The notes under the pieces are model-generated. The model made no database searches. It was not told where the DNA came from and worked only from the letters and a program-made list of their open reading frames with translations. DNA of 64,000 bases from Mycolicibacterium sediminis (GTDB lineage Bacteria > Actinomycetota > Actinomycetes > Mycobacteriales > Mycobacteriaceae): NCBI RefSeq assembly GCF_010731735.1, contig NZ_AP022588.1, positions 930,001-994,000 of the forward strand. Direction: 5' to 3'. This document shows, piece by piece, positions 17,370 to 26,178 of the stretch. Within the stretch, counting starts at the first letter, position 1. Every line of letters begins with the position of its first letter. A program made the translations under genes and the position numbers.

Positions 17370-17418
17370 GTGTCTCCAGTCCTGGCCATCGCTGGCCGGT
17401 TCGTCCGTTGACGGGCGA

Positions 17419-17443
17419 TTACCCCGGCCCCGGAACCCGAAAC
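17419..17443 (-). promoter_or_regulatory. SigF-type promoter for small stress protein
   Basis: On the minus strand GTTT (17440-17443) and GGGTAA (17419-17424) are separated by 15 bases. The known mycobacterial SigF consensus is GTTT-N15-17-GGGTAT, so all four -35 bases and five of six -10 bases match. The transcript start would be near 17412, giving a leader of about 43 bases. Confidence 0.55.
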
Positions 17444-17545
17444 TGGGACACCCTCCCGGTACACCGCTCCGCGGTGACTGCCTCCCCGTCTGCCTCGCTG
17501 GCACTCTGGAGGGGCACGGGGTCCGTACTTCCTGAGGTGGTCGAA

Positions 17546-18172
17546 ATGAACGAGGACGACAGCACGTCCGCACCCGAACTCCACGCGGCGTGGCCGATCA
17601 GGCGACGGACCTTCGTGGGCGCGTCGGTGGCCGTCGGCGGGGCCGTCGCGGCGATGGGTCTGCTCGACGGCTGTGCGACGGAGCCCGACGAGGACACCTC
17701 GACGTCGAGCACGGTGCGCGTCACGCTCAACGGCGACAAGCGCGAACTCACCGTGGACAACCGCACCTCGCTGCTCGACATGCTGCGCGAGCACACGGAG
17801 CTGACGGGCACCAAGAAAGGCTGCGATCAGGGTGCCTGCGGCGCCTGCACGGTGCTGCTCGACGGTGAGCGCGTCGTCTCCTGTCTGACGCTAGCCGTCC
17901 AGGCCGACGGCACCGAGGTCACCACCATCGAGGGCCTGGAGGAGGACGGCCGGCTGCACCCCCTGCAGCAGGCGTTCATCGACGACGACGGCTTCCAGTG
18001 CGGCTACTGCACCGCCGGTCAGATCCTGTCCGGCATCGGGTGCATCCGGGAGGGCCGCGCCGGCTCGCCCGAGGAGATCCGGGAGTCCATGAGCGGCAAC
18101 ATCTGTCGCTGCGGCGCGTACACGAACATCGTCGCCGCCATCTCGCGCGTCGCGGCGCAGGGCGGTGCCTGA
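17546..18172 (+). CDS. Exported [2Fe-2S] subunit of aldehyde oxidoreductase (PaoA-like)
   Basis: A 208-residue iron-sulfur subunit of the xanthine oxidase family. The N-terminus has a twin-arginine signal (RRRTFVGA near residue 26) and a lipobox-like LDGC near residue 49, so it may be a Tat-exported lipoprotein. The plant-type cluster cysteines are in KKGCDQGACGACTVLL and VVSC; the second cluster uses CGYCTAGQ and GNICRCGAY. GAGGTGG lies about six bases before the ATG. It is the first of three subunit genes, in the order of E. coli paoABC (yagTSR), whose complex is periplasmic. Confidence 0.88.
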   Translation: MNEDDSTSAPELHAAWPIRRRTFVGASVAVGGAVAAMGLLDGCATEPDEDTSTSSTVRVTLNGDKRELTVDNRTSLLDMLREHTELTGTKKGCDQGACGACTVLLDGERVVSCLTLAVQADGTEVTTIEGLEEDGRLHPLQQAFIDDDGFQCGYCTAGQILSGIGCIREGRAGSPEEIRESMSGNICRCGAYTNIVAAISRVAAQGGA

Positions 18173-18175
18173 GCC

Positions 18176-19153
18176 ATGTTTCCGTTCCGCTACGACACCG
18201 CCGGTGACGAGGCCGCGGCCCTGGCGGCAGCTGCCGACGGTGCCCGCTACCTGGCCGGTGGCACCACGCTGATCGACCTGATGCGCCAGACCGTCGAGCG
18301 CCCCGACCGCGTCGTCGACATCAACGCGCTGCCCTACGACGACATCGACCTGTCGCCTGCGCGGTTGCGGGTCGGTGCGCTGGTCCGGATGACGGCCCTC
18401 GCGTCCGACGCCGGCGTCCGCGAACAGTTCCCCGTGATCGCGCAGGCACTGGAACTCAGTGCCTCCGCACAGCTTAGGAACATGGCGTCGATCGGAGGCA
18501 ACCTGCTGCAGCGCCCACGGTGCCTGTACTTCCGCGACGTCGGTGCCGCCTGCAACCGGCGCAACCCCGGCTCGGGCTGCGCCGCGATCGGCGGCCGCAA
18601 CCGCACGCACGCCATCCTCGGCACCAGCACGGCGTGCGTCGCCACCCACCCCTCCGACCTGGCCGTGGCGCTGACCGCCCTCGACGCGTCGATCGTCACG
18701 CGTGACGCCGACGGGGAACGCACCATCCCGATCGCCGACTTCTTCCGCCTCCCGGGAGACACCCCCGATCGCGAGAACAATCTGGGCGCAGCGGCGTTGA
18801 TCACCGCGATCGAGGTCCCGGTCCGGCCCGACACCCGCCGCTCCGGCTATCTGAAGGTGCGTGACCGGCAGTCCTACGAGTTCGCCCTCACCTCCGCCGC
18901 CGTCGCGATGGACCTCTCCGGCGGCGTGATCCGCTCGGCACGCGTCGCGGTCGGAGGTGTCGGCACCGTGCCGTGGCGGCTGCCCGCCGTCGAGGCGCGG
19001 CTCGCCGGACGGAAACCCGGCCCGCAGCTGTGGGTGGATGCCGCCGCGGTCGCAGCGGACGGTGCGAAACCGCTGTCGGAGAATGGCTTCAAGGTCGAGC
19101 TGGTCAAGCGCGCCGTGCAACGGCAACTCGCGACCGTGGCGGGTCTGGCGTGA
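18176..19153 (+). CDS. FAD / [4Fe-4S] subunit of aldehyde oxidoreductase (PaoB-like)
   Basis: A 325-residue FAD-binding subunit (CoxM/PaoB type). The FAD motifs are LAGGTTLIDLMR and ASIGGNL. An insert with RCLYFRD, ACNRR and PGSGCAA supplies the extra cysteines that in PaoB hold a [4Fe-4S] cluster, which separates this subgroup from ordinary xanthine dehydrogenases. No signal peptide is present; it is presumably exported bound to the Tat-targeted small subunit. It lies three bases after that gene and overlaps the large-subunit start by four bases. Confidence 0.88.
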   Translation: MFPFRYDTAGDEAAALAAAADGARYLAGGTTLIDLMRQTVERPDRVVDINALPYDDIDLSPARLRVGALVRMTALASDAGVREQFPVIAQALELSASAQLRNMASIGGNLLQRPRCLYFRDVGAACNRRNPGSGCAAIGGRNRTHAILGTSTACVATHPSDLAVALTALDASIVTRDADGERTIPIADFFRLPGDTPDRENNLGAAALITAIEVPVRPDTRRSGYLKVRDRQSYEFALTSAAVAMDLSGGVIRSARVAVGGVGTVPWRLPAVEARLAGRKPGPQLWVDAAAVAADGAKPLSENGFKVELVKRAVQRQLATVAGLA

Positions 19154-21312
19154 CGCGGCCCCTCGCGACGCCCACCTCGGTCTCCGGCCAGTCAGTCTCC
19201 CGCGTCGACGGGCGGCTCAAGGTCACCGGCGCCGCCAGGTACGCCGCCGACAATCCCGTGCCCGATCACCTGTACGCCGCCCTGGTGTGCAGTACCGTGT
19301 CCCGCGGCACGATCGGGGGCATCGACGCGAAGCCGGCGACCGACCATGCCGAGGTGGTGCGCGTGATCACCGACTTCGGCGGCGTCACGCTGCCCTTCGA
19401 CGCAGGCCGGGTCTCCTTCTTCGGCCAGCCGCTGGCGATCGTCGTCGCCACTACCGCGGAGGCGGCCGCCCACGGCGCGGACCTGGTGACGGTGCGCTAC
19501 GCGAACGAGCCGCAGCACACCGACTTCGAGGACGCTGCACGGGAACCCAGTAGGAAGTCGCCGGAGTACCGGCGCGGTGACGCCGACGCCGCGCTGCGTG
19601 CCGCGCCGGTGGTGGTCGACCGTACGTACTCGATCGCCCGGAACTACCACAACCCCATGGAGATCCCCGCGACCATCGCCGCCTGGGACGGGGACCGGTT
19701 GACGGTGTGGGACAAGGTCCAGGCGGTCTCCCGGAGTCAGGAGTCCTACGCCAAGGCTTTCGGCGTCGCCGCCGATGCGGTGCACGTCGTATCACCTTTC
19801 GTCGGTGGCGCGTTCGGCAGCGCCGGGTCGACGTGGCCACACCAACTGCTCGCCGCGCACGCGGCCCGGCAGGTGCGTCGACCGGTCAAGCTGTCGCTCA
19901 CCCGCGAGCAGATGTACGCCGCCATCGGGTTCCGCCCGGAGAGCTGGCAGCGGCTCGCCATCGGCGCCGACCCCACCGGCCGCATCACCGCGACCGTCCA
20001 CGAGAGCCGGGTGGAGGTGTCGCGGTACGGCAGCTACGAGGACTCCCCCACCGAGGGGACGAGGCTGCTGTACTCCTCCCCCGCCTTTCGCGCGTCCGCC
20101 GAGGTGGTTCCACTCGACATCAGCGAGCCCACGTACATGCGGGGGCCCGGCGCGGTGACGGGTGCGTTCGCGCTGGAGTGCGCGATCGACGAACTCGCGG
20201 AACGCCTTCGGATGGATCCGATCGAACTGCGGCTGCGCAACGAGCCCCGGGTCGACCAGAGCAAGGGCCTGCCGTTCTCGACCCGCAGGCTCACCGAGTG
20301 CTTCGAACGGGGCGCCCGGGAGTTCGGCTGGTCGCGGCGCAACCCCACCCCCGGCGCGGTGCGCGAGGGCGACCTGGCGATCGGGATGGGGACCGCCGCC
20401 GCGCTGTATCACACGGCGCGCTCGGAGTCCTCGGCGTCGGCGCGGATCAACGCCGACGGCACGGCCGACGTGTTCACCGCCGCCAGCGACATCGGCCCCG
20501 GGACGTACACGTCGCTGGGCCAGGTGGCCGCAGATGCGCTGGGCCTGCCACAGAACAAGATCCGCGTCAACCTCGGCGACAGCCGCTTCCCCGAGGCCGC
20601 TGGCCAGTACGGTTCGCAGCTGATGGCCAGCGGCGGCTCCAGCGTGTTCGTCACCTCGAACACGCTGCGCGACCGGATGATTCGCACGTCGATCCTCGAC
20701 CCCGGATCGCCCCTGAACGGGGCACGACCGGACGACGTGACCGTCACCGACGGCCGGATGCAGCTGCGCTCGGACCCAAGCCGCGGTGAGTCGTATCAGG
20801 ACGTGCTGCGCCGGCGCGGCCTGCCGAGCCTCGACGCCGACGGGACCTACACCCCCGACGACGCGAACAAGCGGTTCTCGATGCACGCCTATGGTGCCGT
20901 GTTCGCCGAGGTGGCCGTCGACCCGCTCCTCGCGACGGTCCGCATCCGGCGTCTCTACGCGGTGTACGACGCCGGACGGATCGTCAACCCCAAGCTCGCC
21001 CACAGCCAGGCGCTGGGCGGCATGACGCAGGGCATCGGCATGGCGATGCTGGAGGCCGCCGAGATCGACTACCGCGACGGCCGCATCGTGAACGCGAATC
21101 TGTCCGACTACCTCGTGCCGGTCAACGCCGACGTGCCCGCGCTCGACGCCGTCTACCTCGATGCCCGCGACGACGTCGCCGACCCGATCGGGGTCAAGGG
21201 TCTGGGTGAGGTCGTGATGGTCGGGGTTCCCGGCGCGATCGCCAACGCCGTCTTCAACGCGACCGGCAAGCGCGTCACCGACCTGCCGATCACGATCGAG
21301 AAGCTGCTGTAG
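19150..21312 (+). CDS. Molybdopterin subunit of aldehyde oxidoreductase (PaoC-like)
   Basis: A 720-residue large subunit of the xanthine oxidase family that binds molybdenum cofactor and oxidises the substrate. Visible features are VDGRLKVTGAARYAAD at the start, FVGGAFGSAGS (Mo-binding loop), RGPGAVTGAFALE and the catalytic glutamate in GVKGLGEVVMVG near the end. The GTG start is coupled to the FAD subunit (GTGA). No PaoD/XdhC-type maturation factor is in the window, so that step must be encoded elsewhere. Aromatic or aliphatic aldehydes are the likely substrates by analogy with PaoABC. Confidence 0.88.
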   Translation: MTRPLATPTSVSGQSVSRVDGRLKVTGAARYAADNPVPDHLYAALVCSTVSRGTIGGIDAKPATDHAEVVRVITDFGGVTLPFDAGRVSFFGQPLAIVVATTAEAAAHGADLVTVRYANEPQHTDFEDAAREPSRKSPEYRRGDADAALRAAPVVVDRTYSIARNYHNPMEIPATIAAWDGDRLTVWDKVQAVSRSQESYAKAFGVAADAVHVVSPFVGGAFGSAGSTWPHQLLAAHAARQVRRPVKLSLTREQMYAAIGFRPESWQRLAIGADPTGRITATVHESRVEVSRYGSYEDSPTEGTRLLYSSPAFRASAEVVPLDISEPTYMRGPGAVTGAFALECAIDELAERLRMDPIELRLRNEPRVDQSKGLPFSTRRLTECFERGAREFGWSRRNPTPGAVREGDLAIGMGTAAALYHTARSESSASARINADGTADVFTAASDIGPGTYTSLGQVAADALGLPQNKIRVNLGDSRFPEAAGQYGSQLMASGGSSVFVTSNTLRDRMIRTSILDPGSPLNGARPDDVTVTDGRMQLRSDPSRGESYQDVLRRRGLPSLDADGTYTPDDANKRFSMHAYGAVFAEVAVDPLLATVRIRRLYAVYDAGRIVNPKLAHSQALGGMTQGIGMAMLEAAEIDYRDGRIVNANLSDYLVPVNADVPALDAVYLDARDDVADPIGVKGLGEVVMVGVPGAIANAVFNATGKRVTDLPITIEKLL

Positions 21313-21316
21313 GTCC

Positions 21317-21380
21317 CGCCGAGCGCACGCTTGTTGAACGCATCGCCCGAGTAGGCGCGACAACGAGCGTGCGCTCGGCG
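21317..21380. repeat. Dispersed hairpin repeat, copy 1
   Basis: Arms CGCCGAGCGCACGCTTGTTG (21317-21336) and CAACGAGCGTGCGCTCGGCG (21361-21380) pair over 20 bases with one mismatch. The 24-base loop begins AACGCATCGCCCGAG. It starts four bases after the stop of the plus-strand gene at 21312. A second copy with the same loop start lies at 39143-39206. It is probably a dispersed intergenic element that can act as a terminator. Confidence 0.7.
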
Positions 21381-21513
21381 CGGGAGCGCGTCTCCCACTG
21401 ACCGTCGTCTCGCAGCCTTACCGTGACCTTACGTAGGCCTTATTTTTCTTAAGATCGGTGTACGGTAGGGCTTCGGCCGACAACGTCGTCGGCAGCGACG
21501 GAAGGAACCCCAC

Positions 21514-22170
21514 ATGGCGCACGAACCCTCACGGATCGTCCTGGTCACCGGCGGATCGCGAGGCATCGGCGCCGACGTCACCCGTCAGCTCGCCGACGCG
21601 GACACCCACGTCATCGTCAACTACCGCCAGCGGGCGGACCGTGCGGACGCCCTCGTCGCGGCCATCCGGGCAGCGGGCGGGCACGCATCCACGCTGGCCG
21701 CCGACATCTCCGACGAGGCGGCTGCCGTCGCCATGGTCGACACCATCGCCTGGCGCTTCGGCCGCTTGGACGCCCTCGTCCTCACCGCGTCGAGCGGCCT
21801 GCAACTGGGCGCCGATCCCCGCTACGCGATGCGCCTCAACCGCGACGGCCAGCGCCGCCTCGCGCAGCTGGCCGTTCCGGTGATGCCGGTCAACGGCCGC
21901 ATCGTCTACGTCACCAGCCACCAGGCGCACTTCTTCCCGAACAAGGGCGTCCCAGTGGGCTACGGACCGGTCGCCGCCAGCAAGCGCGCCGGCGAAACCG
22001 CGCTGTACGCAATGCGTTCCACGTTCGAGCGAGCTGGCGTCCGGTTCACGGTCGTCTCCGGCGACATGATCGACGGGTCCATCGCCACCGCCGTCGTCGG
22101 TGCCATCAACGCGCCGCACCCGTCGGGCATGATCTTCGTCGGCGGCGCCGACTTCGTGATGACCGCCTGA
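21514..22170 (+). CDS. Atypical SDR family protein
   Basis: A 218-residue SDR-fold protein. The nucleotide-binding motif GGSRGIGADV is intact. The usual catalytic YxxxK is not: the ASK that holds the lysine is preceded by VGYGPVA, which puts valine at the tyrosine position and a tyrosine three residues further upstream. The protein is also shorter than usual. It may use a shifted tyrosine or have lost reductase activity. GGAAGGA lies about seven bases before the ATG. The upstream region is AT-rich (TTATTTTTCTTAAGAT). It converges with the FAD dehydrogenase. Confidence 0.8.
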   Translation: MAHEPSRIVLVTGGSRGIGADVTRQLADADTHVIVNYRQRADRADALVAAIRAAGGHASTLAADISDEAAAVAMVDTIAWRFGRLDALVLTASSGLQLGADPRYAMRLNRDGQRRLAQLAVPVMPVNGRIVYVTSHQAHFFPNKGVPVGYGPVAASKRAGETALYAMRSTFERAGVRFTVVSGDMIDGSIATAVVGAINAPHPSGMIFVGGADFVMTA

Positions 22171-22174
22171 CCAC

Positions 22175-23845
22175 TCACAGCGTGTCGGCGAGCGCCTGCC
22201 CGGCGGCGCGACCGGAGAAGATGCAGCTGCCGAGGAACGTGCCCTCGAGCGCGTTGTACCCGTGCACGCCACCGCCCCCGAAGCCCGCCACCTCGCCCGC
22301 GGCGTAGAGGCCGGGGATGGGCTGACCGTCGAGGCCCAGTGCGCGCGACGCCAGGTCGGTTTGGATGCCGCCCAGCGTCTTTCGGGTCAGCACGTGCAGC
22401 TTGACCCCGATCAGCGGACCGGCGTCGGGATCGAGGATCCGGTGCGGCGCGGCGGTCCGGCCGATGCGGTCGCCCAGTGACCTCCGCGAGTTCCGGATGC
22501 CCTGGATCTGGGCGTCCTTGCTGAACGGGTTCGCCAGCTGCATGTCGCGTGCCTCGATCTGACGGCGTATGCCCACCGGGTCGAGCAGCGGCTCGTCGGT
22601 GAGCGCGTTCATCCGACCGACCAATTCCTCGAGATGGTGGGCGACGACGAAGTCCGCGCCGCGCTCCTTGAACGCCTCGATCGGACCGGGGGCGTCCTTG
22701 TTGAACAGCCGCTCCTTGAGGAATGCCTTCTTGCTCTTCGACGTGATGTCGGGGTTCTGCTCGGAGCCCGACAGCGCGAACTCCTTCTCGATGATCTTCT
22801 GCGTGAGGATGAACCAGGAGTGGTCGTACTTCGCGATGTCGGGCGTCGTGCGCAGATGGCGCAGCGTGCCGAGTGTGTCGTAGCCGGGGAGGAACGGCTC
22901 GGGAAGACGCCGGCCGAGCGCGTCGAACCACATCGACGACGGGCCCGGCAGGATGCGGATCGCATGCTTCGGCCAGATCGGATTCCAGTTGACGATGCCT
23001 TCGGTGTAGTGCCACATGCGATCTCGGTTGACCAGCCGCACCCCGGAGTCCGCGGCGATGTCGAGCATCCGCCCGTCGACGTAGGCCGGTACGCCCGTGA
23101 TCATCTCCGCCGGAGGCGTACCCATCCGCTCCGGCCAGTACCGGCGCACGATGTCGTGGTTCGCGCCGATGCCGCCGGTGGTGACGACGACGGCCCGCGC
23201 GGACAGCTCGAACTCGCCTGCGACCTCGCGGTTCGACGGTGCGCCACGCGGGGCGTCATCGGGGGCGAGCACCGCGCCACGCACGCCGGTCACGGCGCCG
23301 TCGGTGTACACGAACTCGTCGACGCGGTGGCGGTAGTGGAAGGTCACGAGCCCGCGATCGGCGGCCTCCAGCGCCGACGCGACGAACGGTTCCACGACGC
23401 CGGTGCCGGTCCCCCAGCTGACGTGGAAGCGGGGCACGGAGTTCCCGTGGCCGCTGGCGGAGAGGTCACCGCGCTCGGCCCAGCCGACCGTCGGCAGGAA
23501 GCTGATGCCGTGGTCTGCCAGGTATCCGCGCTTCTCCCCCGCGGCGAATTCGACGTAGGCACGGGCCCAACGTGCGGCCCAGACGTCCTCGTCGCCGAGC
23601 CGGTCGAAGGCCGCGCTGCCCTGCCAGTCGTTCCACGCCAGCTCGAAGGAGTCCTTGATTCCCATGCGGCGCTGCTCGGGGCTGTCGATCAGGAAGATCC
23701 CGCCGAACGACCAGAACGCCTGACCGCCGAGATTGGCGGCGTTCTCCTGGTCGAGGATGGCCACCTTCTTCCCGCGACGGGTCAGTTCGTGGGCGGCGAC
23801 CAGCCCGGCCAGGCCTGCTCCGACCACGATGACGTCAGCGTCCAT
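22175..23845 (-). CDS. FAD-binding dehydrogenase (Rv0785-like)
   Basis: A 556-residue flavoprotein related to fumarate reductase and 3-ketosteroid dehydrogenases. It starts with the FAD motif VIVVGAGLAGLVAAHEL and has GGQAFWSFGGIF, SVPRFHVSWGTG, DRMWHYTEGI and the C-terminal GLYAAGEVAGFGGGG. It matches the conserved mycobacterial Rv0785 type throughout. The ATG at 23845 was chosen because GGAGGA lies about six bases upstream. It follows the AraC gene on the same strand after 62 bases. Substrate unknown; steroid-like or other unsaturated rings are possible. Confidence 0.87.
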   Translation of the reverse strand: MDADVIVVGAGLAGLVAAHELTRRGKKVAILDQENAANLGGQAFWSFGGIFLIDSPEQRRMGIKDSFELAWNDWQGSAAFDRLGDEDVWAARWARAYVEFAAGEKRGYLADHGISFLPTVGWAERGDLSASGHGNSVPRFHVSWGTGTGVVEPFVASALEAADRGLVTFHYRHRVDEFVYTDGAVTGVRGAVLAPDDAPRGAPSNREVAGEFELSARAVVVTTGGIGANHDIVRRYWPERMGTPPAEMITGVPAYVDGRMLDIAADSGVRLVNRDRMWHYTEGIVNWNPIWPKHAIRILPGPSSMWFDALGRRLPEPFLPGYDTLGTLRHLRTTPDIAKYDHSWFILTQKIIEKEFALSGSEQNPDITSKSKKAFLKERLFNKDAPGPIEAFKERGADFVVAHHLEELVGRMNALTDEPLLDPVGIRRQIEARDMQLANPFSKDAQIQGIRNSRRSLGDRIGRTAAPHRILDPDAGPLIGVKLHVLTRKTLGGIQTDLASRALGLDGQPIPGLYAAGEVAGFGGGGVHGYNALEGTFLGSCIFSGRAAGQALADTL

Positions 23846-23907
23846 CTGCATTCCTCCAGCCATCCGACTCGTATCGGACAAGGTACGCCCGGCGGTGACT
23901 CACCCGC

Positions 23908-24837
23908 TCAGACCGCACGTGCGGCGGTCCGGCGGTACTCGCTCGGGTTGACGCCGCGGATCCGTTTGAATGCCGCGCTGAACCCGAAGGGATCCGAATA
24001 CCCCACGGCGCGTGCGACGTCCGCGATGCTGGTCGACTGCTGGTCGACCAGGCGATCCGCCGCAAGCGTCATCCGCCACCGGGTCAGATACGTCAGCGGC
24101 GGCTCCCCGACCAGGTCGGTGAATCGCTTCGCCAGCGTGGACCGGGAGACCCCGATGCGATCGGCCAGCGAGGCCACCGTCCACGGCGCCGCGGGCTCGG
24201 CGTGCAACAGCCGCAGCGCGTCGCCGGCGACCGGGTCGCGTTGCGCCGACCACCACGCCGGCGGCTCGCCGCCCGGGCGGTCGAACCATTCGCGCAGCGT
24301 GCACACCAGCATCCAGTCGAGCAGCCGGTCGAGCACCAGCTGCTGGCCGGGCGCGTCGACGGCGACCTCCGCCGCGAGGTGGTCGACCACCGCGTCACCC
24401 GTACCGCCGGCCTCCACGCGCAGGACGACCGGCAGCGCGTCGAGCAGCCGCCTGCTGATCTCGCCCCGGACGGGGTAGGCACCCACGATCAGCGTCGTCT
24501 CGCCCGGCCCGACGTCACTCCACCCCAACCTGTGGCGCGTACCGCCCAGCTCGGGCGTCGCGCAGAACTCGCCGCACTCGACCGGCTCGGCGCGGGTGTC
24601 GAGAGCATCGACGAAGGTGAAGCTGCGCGGCCCGCGCACGACGACGGTCTCGTACGCGCGCAACCGCTCCGGCGGACCGTCTTCCGGCACGATCCAGCCT
24701 TCCCCGCCGGTCACGGTGCACAACGTCAGCGGCGCCCCGTCGACGAAGCGCAGGGCCCACGGCGCGGACAGGGACGAGCTGCCGAACAGCGACCCGTGCG
24801 CCCGCACCCCACGGAACAGGTCTGCGAACACGTCCAT
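23908..24837 (-). CDS. AraC family regulator with N-terminal cupin
   Basis: A 309-residue regulator. The N-terminal half is a cupin-type sensor domain (LRFVDGAPLTLCTVTGG); the C-terminal 100 residues form the AraC DNA-binding domain with the two HTH segments SLADRIGVSRSTLAKRF and VARAVGYSDPFGFSAAFKR. It is divergent from the NmrA-like gene at 24920 and likely controls it. A -10 box seven bases before the ATG suggests a leaderless mRNA. Confidence 0.9.
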   Translation of the reverse strand: MDVFADLFRGVRAHGSLFGSSSLSAPWALRFVDGAPLTLCTVTGGEGWIVPEDGPPERLRAYETVVVRGPRSFTFVDALDTRAEPVECGEFCATPELGGTRHRLGWSDVGPGETTLIVGAYPVRGEISRRLLDALPVVLRVEAGGTGDAVVDHLAAEVAVDAPGQQLVLDRLLDWMLVCTLREWFDRPGGEPPAWWSAQRDPVAGDALRLLHAEPAAPWTVASLADRIGVSRSTLAKRFTDLVGEPPLTYLTRWRMTLAADRLVDQQSTSIADVARAVGYSDPFGFSAAFKRIRGVNPSEYRRTAARAV

Positions 24838-24844
24838 CCCACCG

Positions 24845-24850
24845 AGGCTA
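24845..24850 (-). promoter_or_regulatory. -10 box for leaderless AraC gene
   Basis: TAGCCT on the minus strand fits TANNNT and ends seven bases before the ATG at 24837. No ribosome-binding site precedes that ATG. Confidence 0.5.
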
Positions 24851-24919
24851 GACGATTGGACAGGTATTCCGGGTTCTCACCCATGGAAGCGTCCGATGCG
24901 GCGCGGTTGACTGGACCTC

Positions 24920-25768
24920 ATGACCGACGACACCAACCAGAACACCGTCCTCGTCCTCGGCGCCACCGGAAAGACGGGCCGCCGCGTCGCCGCCCGCCTG
25001 CGCCTGCGCGGCACACCGGTCCGGGCCGCATCCCGAAAGAGTGCGACGCCGTTCGACTGGACCGAACCCGACACCTGGGACGCCGCCCTGCGCGGGGCCG
25101 ACGCCGCCTACGTCGTCTCACCGGGGTGGTCCGGGCCGGTGCACGACTTCGTCGCCCGCGCCGAGGCTGCGGGTGTTCGGCGGCTGGTGCTGCTCTCCGG
25201 CCGCGGCGCGGACACGTGGGGCGACTCCACGTTCGGATTGGACATGCGCGACGCCGAGGACGCCGTCCGCGCCTCGCCGTTGGATTGGACAGTGCTGCGG
25301 CCCAACAACTTCGATCAGAACTTCAGCGAGGAACTGTTCCACGCCCCCGTCGTCGCCGGTGACCTGAGGCTGCCGGCGGGTGACGTCCCGGAGCCGTTCA
25401 TCGACGTCGAGGACGTCGCCGACGTGGCTGCCGCGGTCCTCGCCGAACCGGGCATACACGCGGGCCGCACCTACGAGATGTCCGGCCCGCGCGGGATTCC
25501 CTTCGCCGAGGCGGTCGACCTGATCGCACGCGCGACCGGACGGGCCATCGCGTTCACTCGGATCTCCACCGAGGAGTACGTGACGGCACTGGTCGCGGAC
25601 GGCATGCCCGAGGACGATGCCCACCACCTCGCCGACATGTACGCGCTGATGGAGCGCGGGAGCATCGCCGGGACGACCGACGGCGTCGACACCGTGCTCG
25701 GGCGGGCGCCCCGGACCTTCGAGGACTACGTCCTGCGCACCGCGGCCACCGGGGTGTGGGACCGATGA
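24920..25768 (+). CDS. NmrA-like NAD(P)-binding protein
   Basis: A 282-residue atypical SDR of the NmrA/NAD(P)H-binding group. The Rossmann motif is VLVLGATGKTGRRVAARL, and LDWTVLRPNNFDQNF and DVEDVADVAAAVL are typical of the group. It lacks YxxxK, so it may be a redox sensor or a quinone reductase-like enzyme. It is divergent from the AraC regulator and coupled by ATGA to the downstream FDOR-like gene. Confidence 0.85.
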   Translation: MTDDTNQNTVLVLGATGKTGRRVAARLRLRGTPVRAASRKSATPFDWTEPDTWDAALRGADAAYVVSPGWSGPVHDFVARAEAAGVRRLVLLSGRGADTWGDSTFGLDMRDAEDAVRASPLDWTVLRPNNFDQNFSEELFHAPVVAGDLRLPAGDVPEPFIDVEDVADVAAAVLAEPGIHAGRTYEMSGPRGIPFAEAVDLIARATGRAIAFTRISTEEYVTALVADGMPEDDAHHLADMYALMERGSIAGTTDGVDTVLGRAPRTFEDYVLRTAATGVWDR

Positions 25769-26178
25769 GTGCGCTCGAGCACGACCTCGACTTCCTGCGC
25801 CGTCCCCTGCACGGCTTCCTCACCATGGCCGCCGGGCCGACGCCCGCGCAACCGCGGCCGGTGTGGTTCGAGGCGACCGACTCCGGCACCGTCCAATTGT
25901 TCACCGCCCCGGACACTCTCAAGATCCGCCGCGCCCGGCGGGACCCCCGTGCGTCCCTGGTCGTCGCCGCTCCGGTGGGCGAGCGCGAGCGGTGGGTGTC
26001 GGTGGCCGGGCACGTCACGGTCGAGCCCGACGGCGGACGCGAGCTGGCTGCCCGCCTCGCCGCCCGGTACTGGGACCTCGACGATCCGGCCCGGGCCGAC
26101 GACCTCGGCGCGATCCTCGCCGAGGATCAAGTGCGGCTGGTCATCCACCCGGACACGGTGAGTCGGTACGCCTACTGA
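25765..26178 (+). CDS. PPOX / FDOR-type flavin or F420-binding protein
   Basis: A 137-residue split-barrel protein of the pyridoxamine-phosphate-oxidase-like group, many of which bind F420 or flavin in mycobacteria. Typical strands are RPVWFEATDSGTVQLFT, KIRRARRDPRASLVVAAP and RWVSVAGHVTVEPDG. Its ATG overlaps the NmrA-like stop (ATGA). Its last seven bases overlap the end of the convergent gene at 26172. Confidence 0.8.
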   Translation: MSALEHDLDFLRRPLHGFLTMAAGPTPAQPRPVWFEATDSGTVQLFTAPDTLKIRRARRDPRASLVVAAPVGERERWVSVAGHVTVEPDGGRELAARLAARYWDLDDPARADDLGAILAEDQVRLVIHPDTVSRYAY

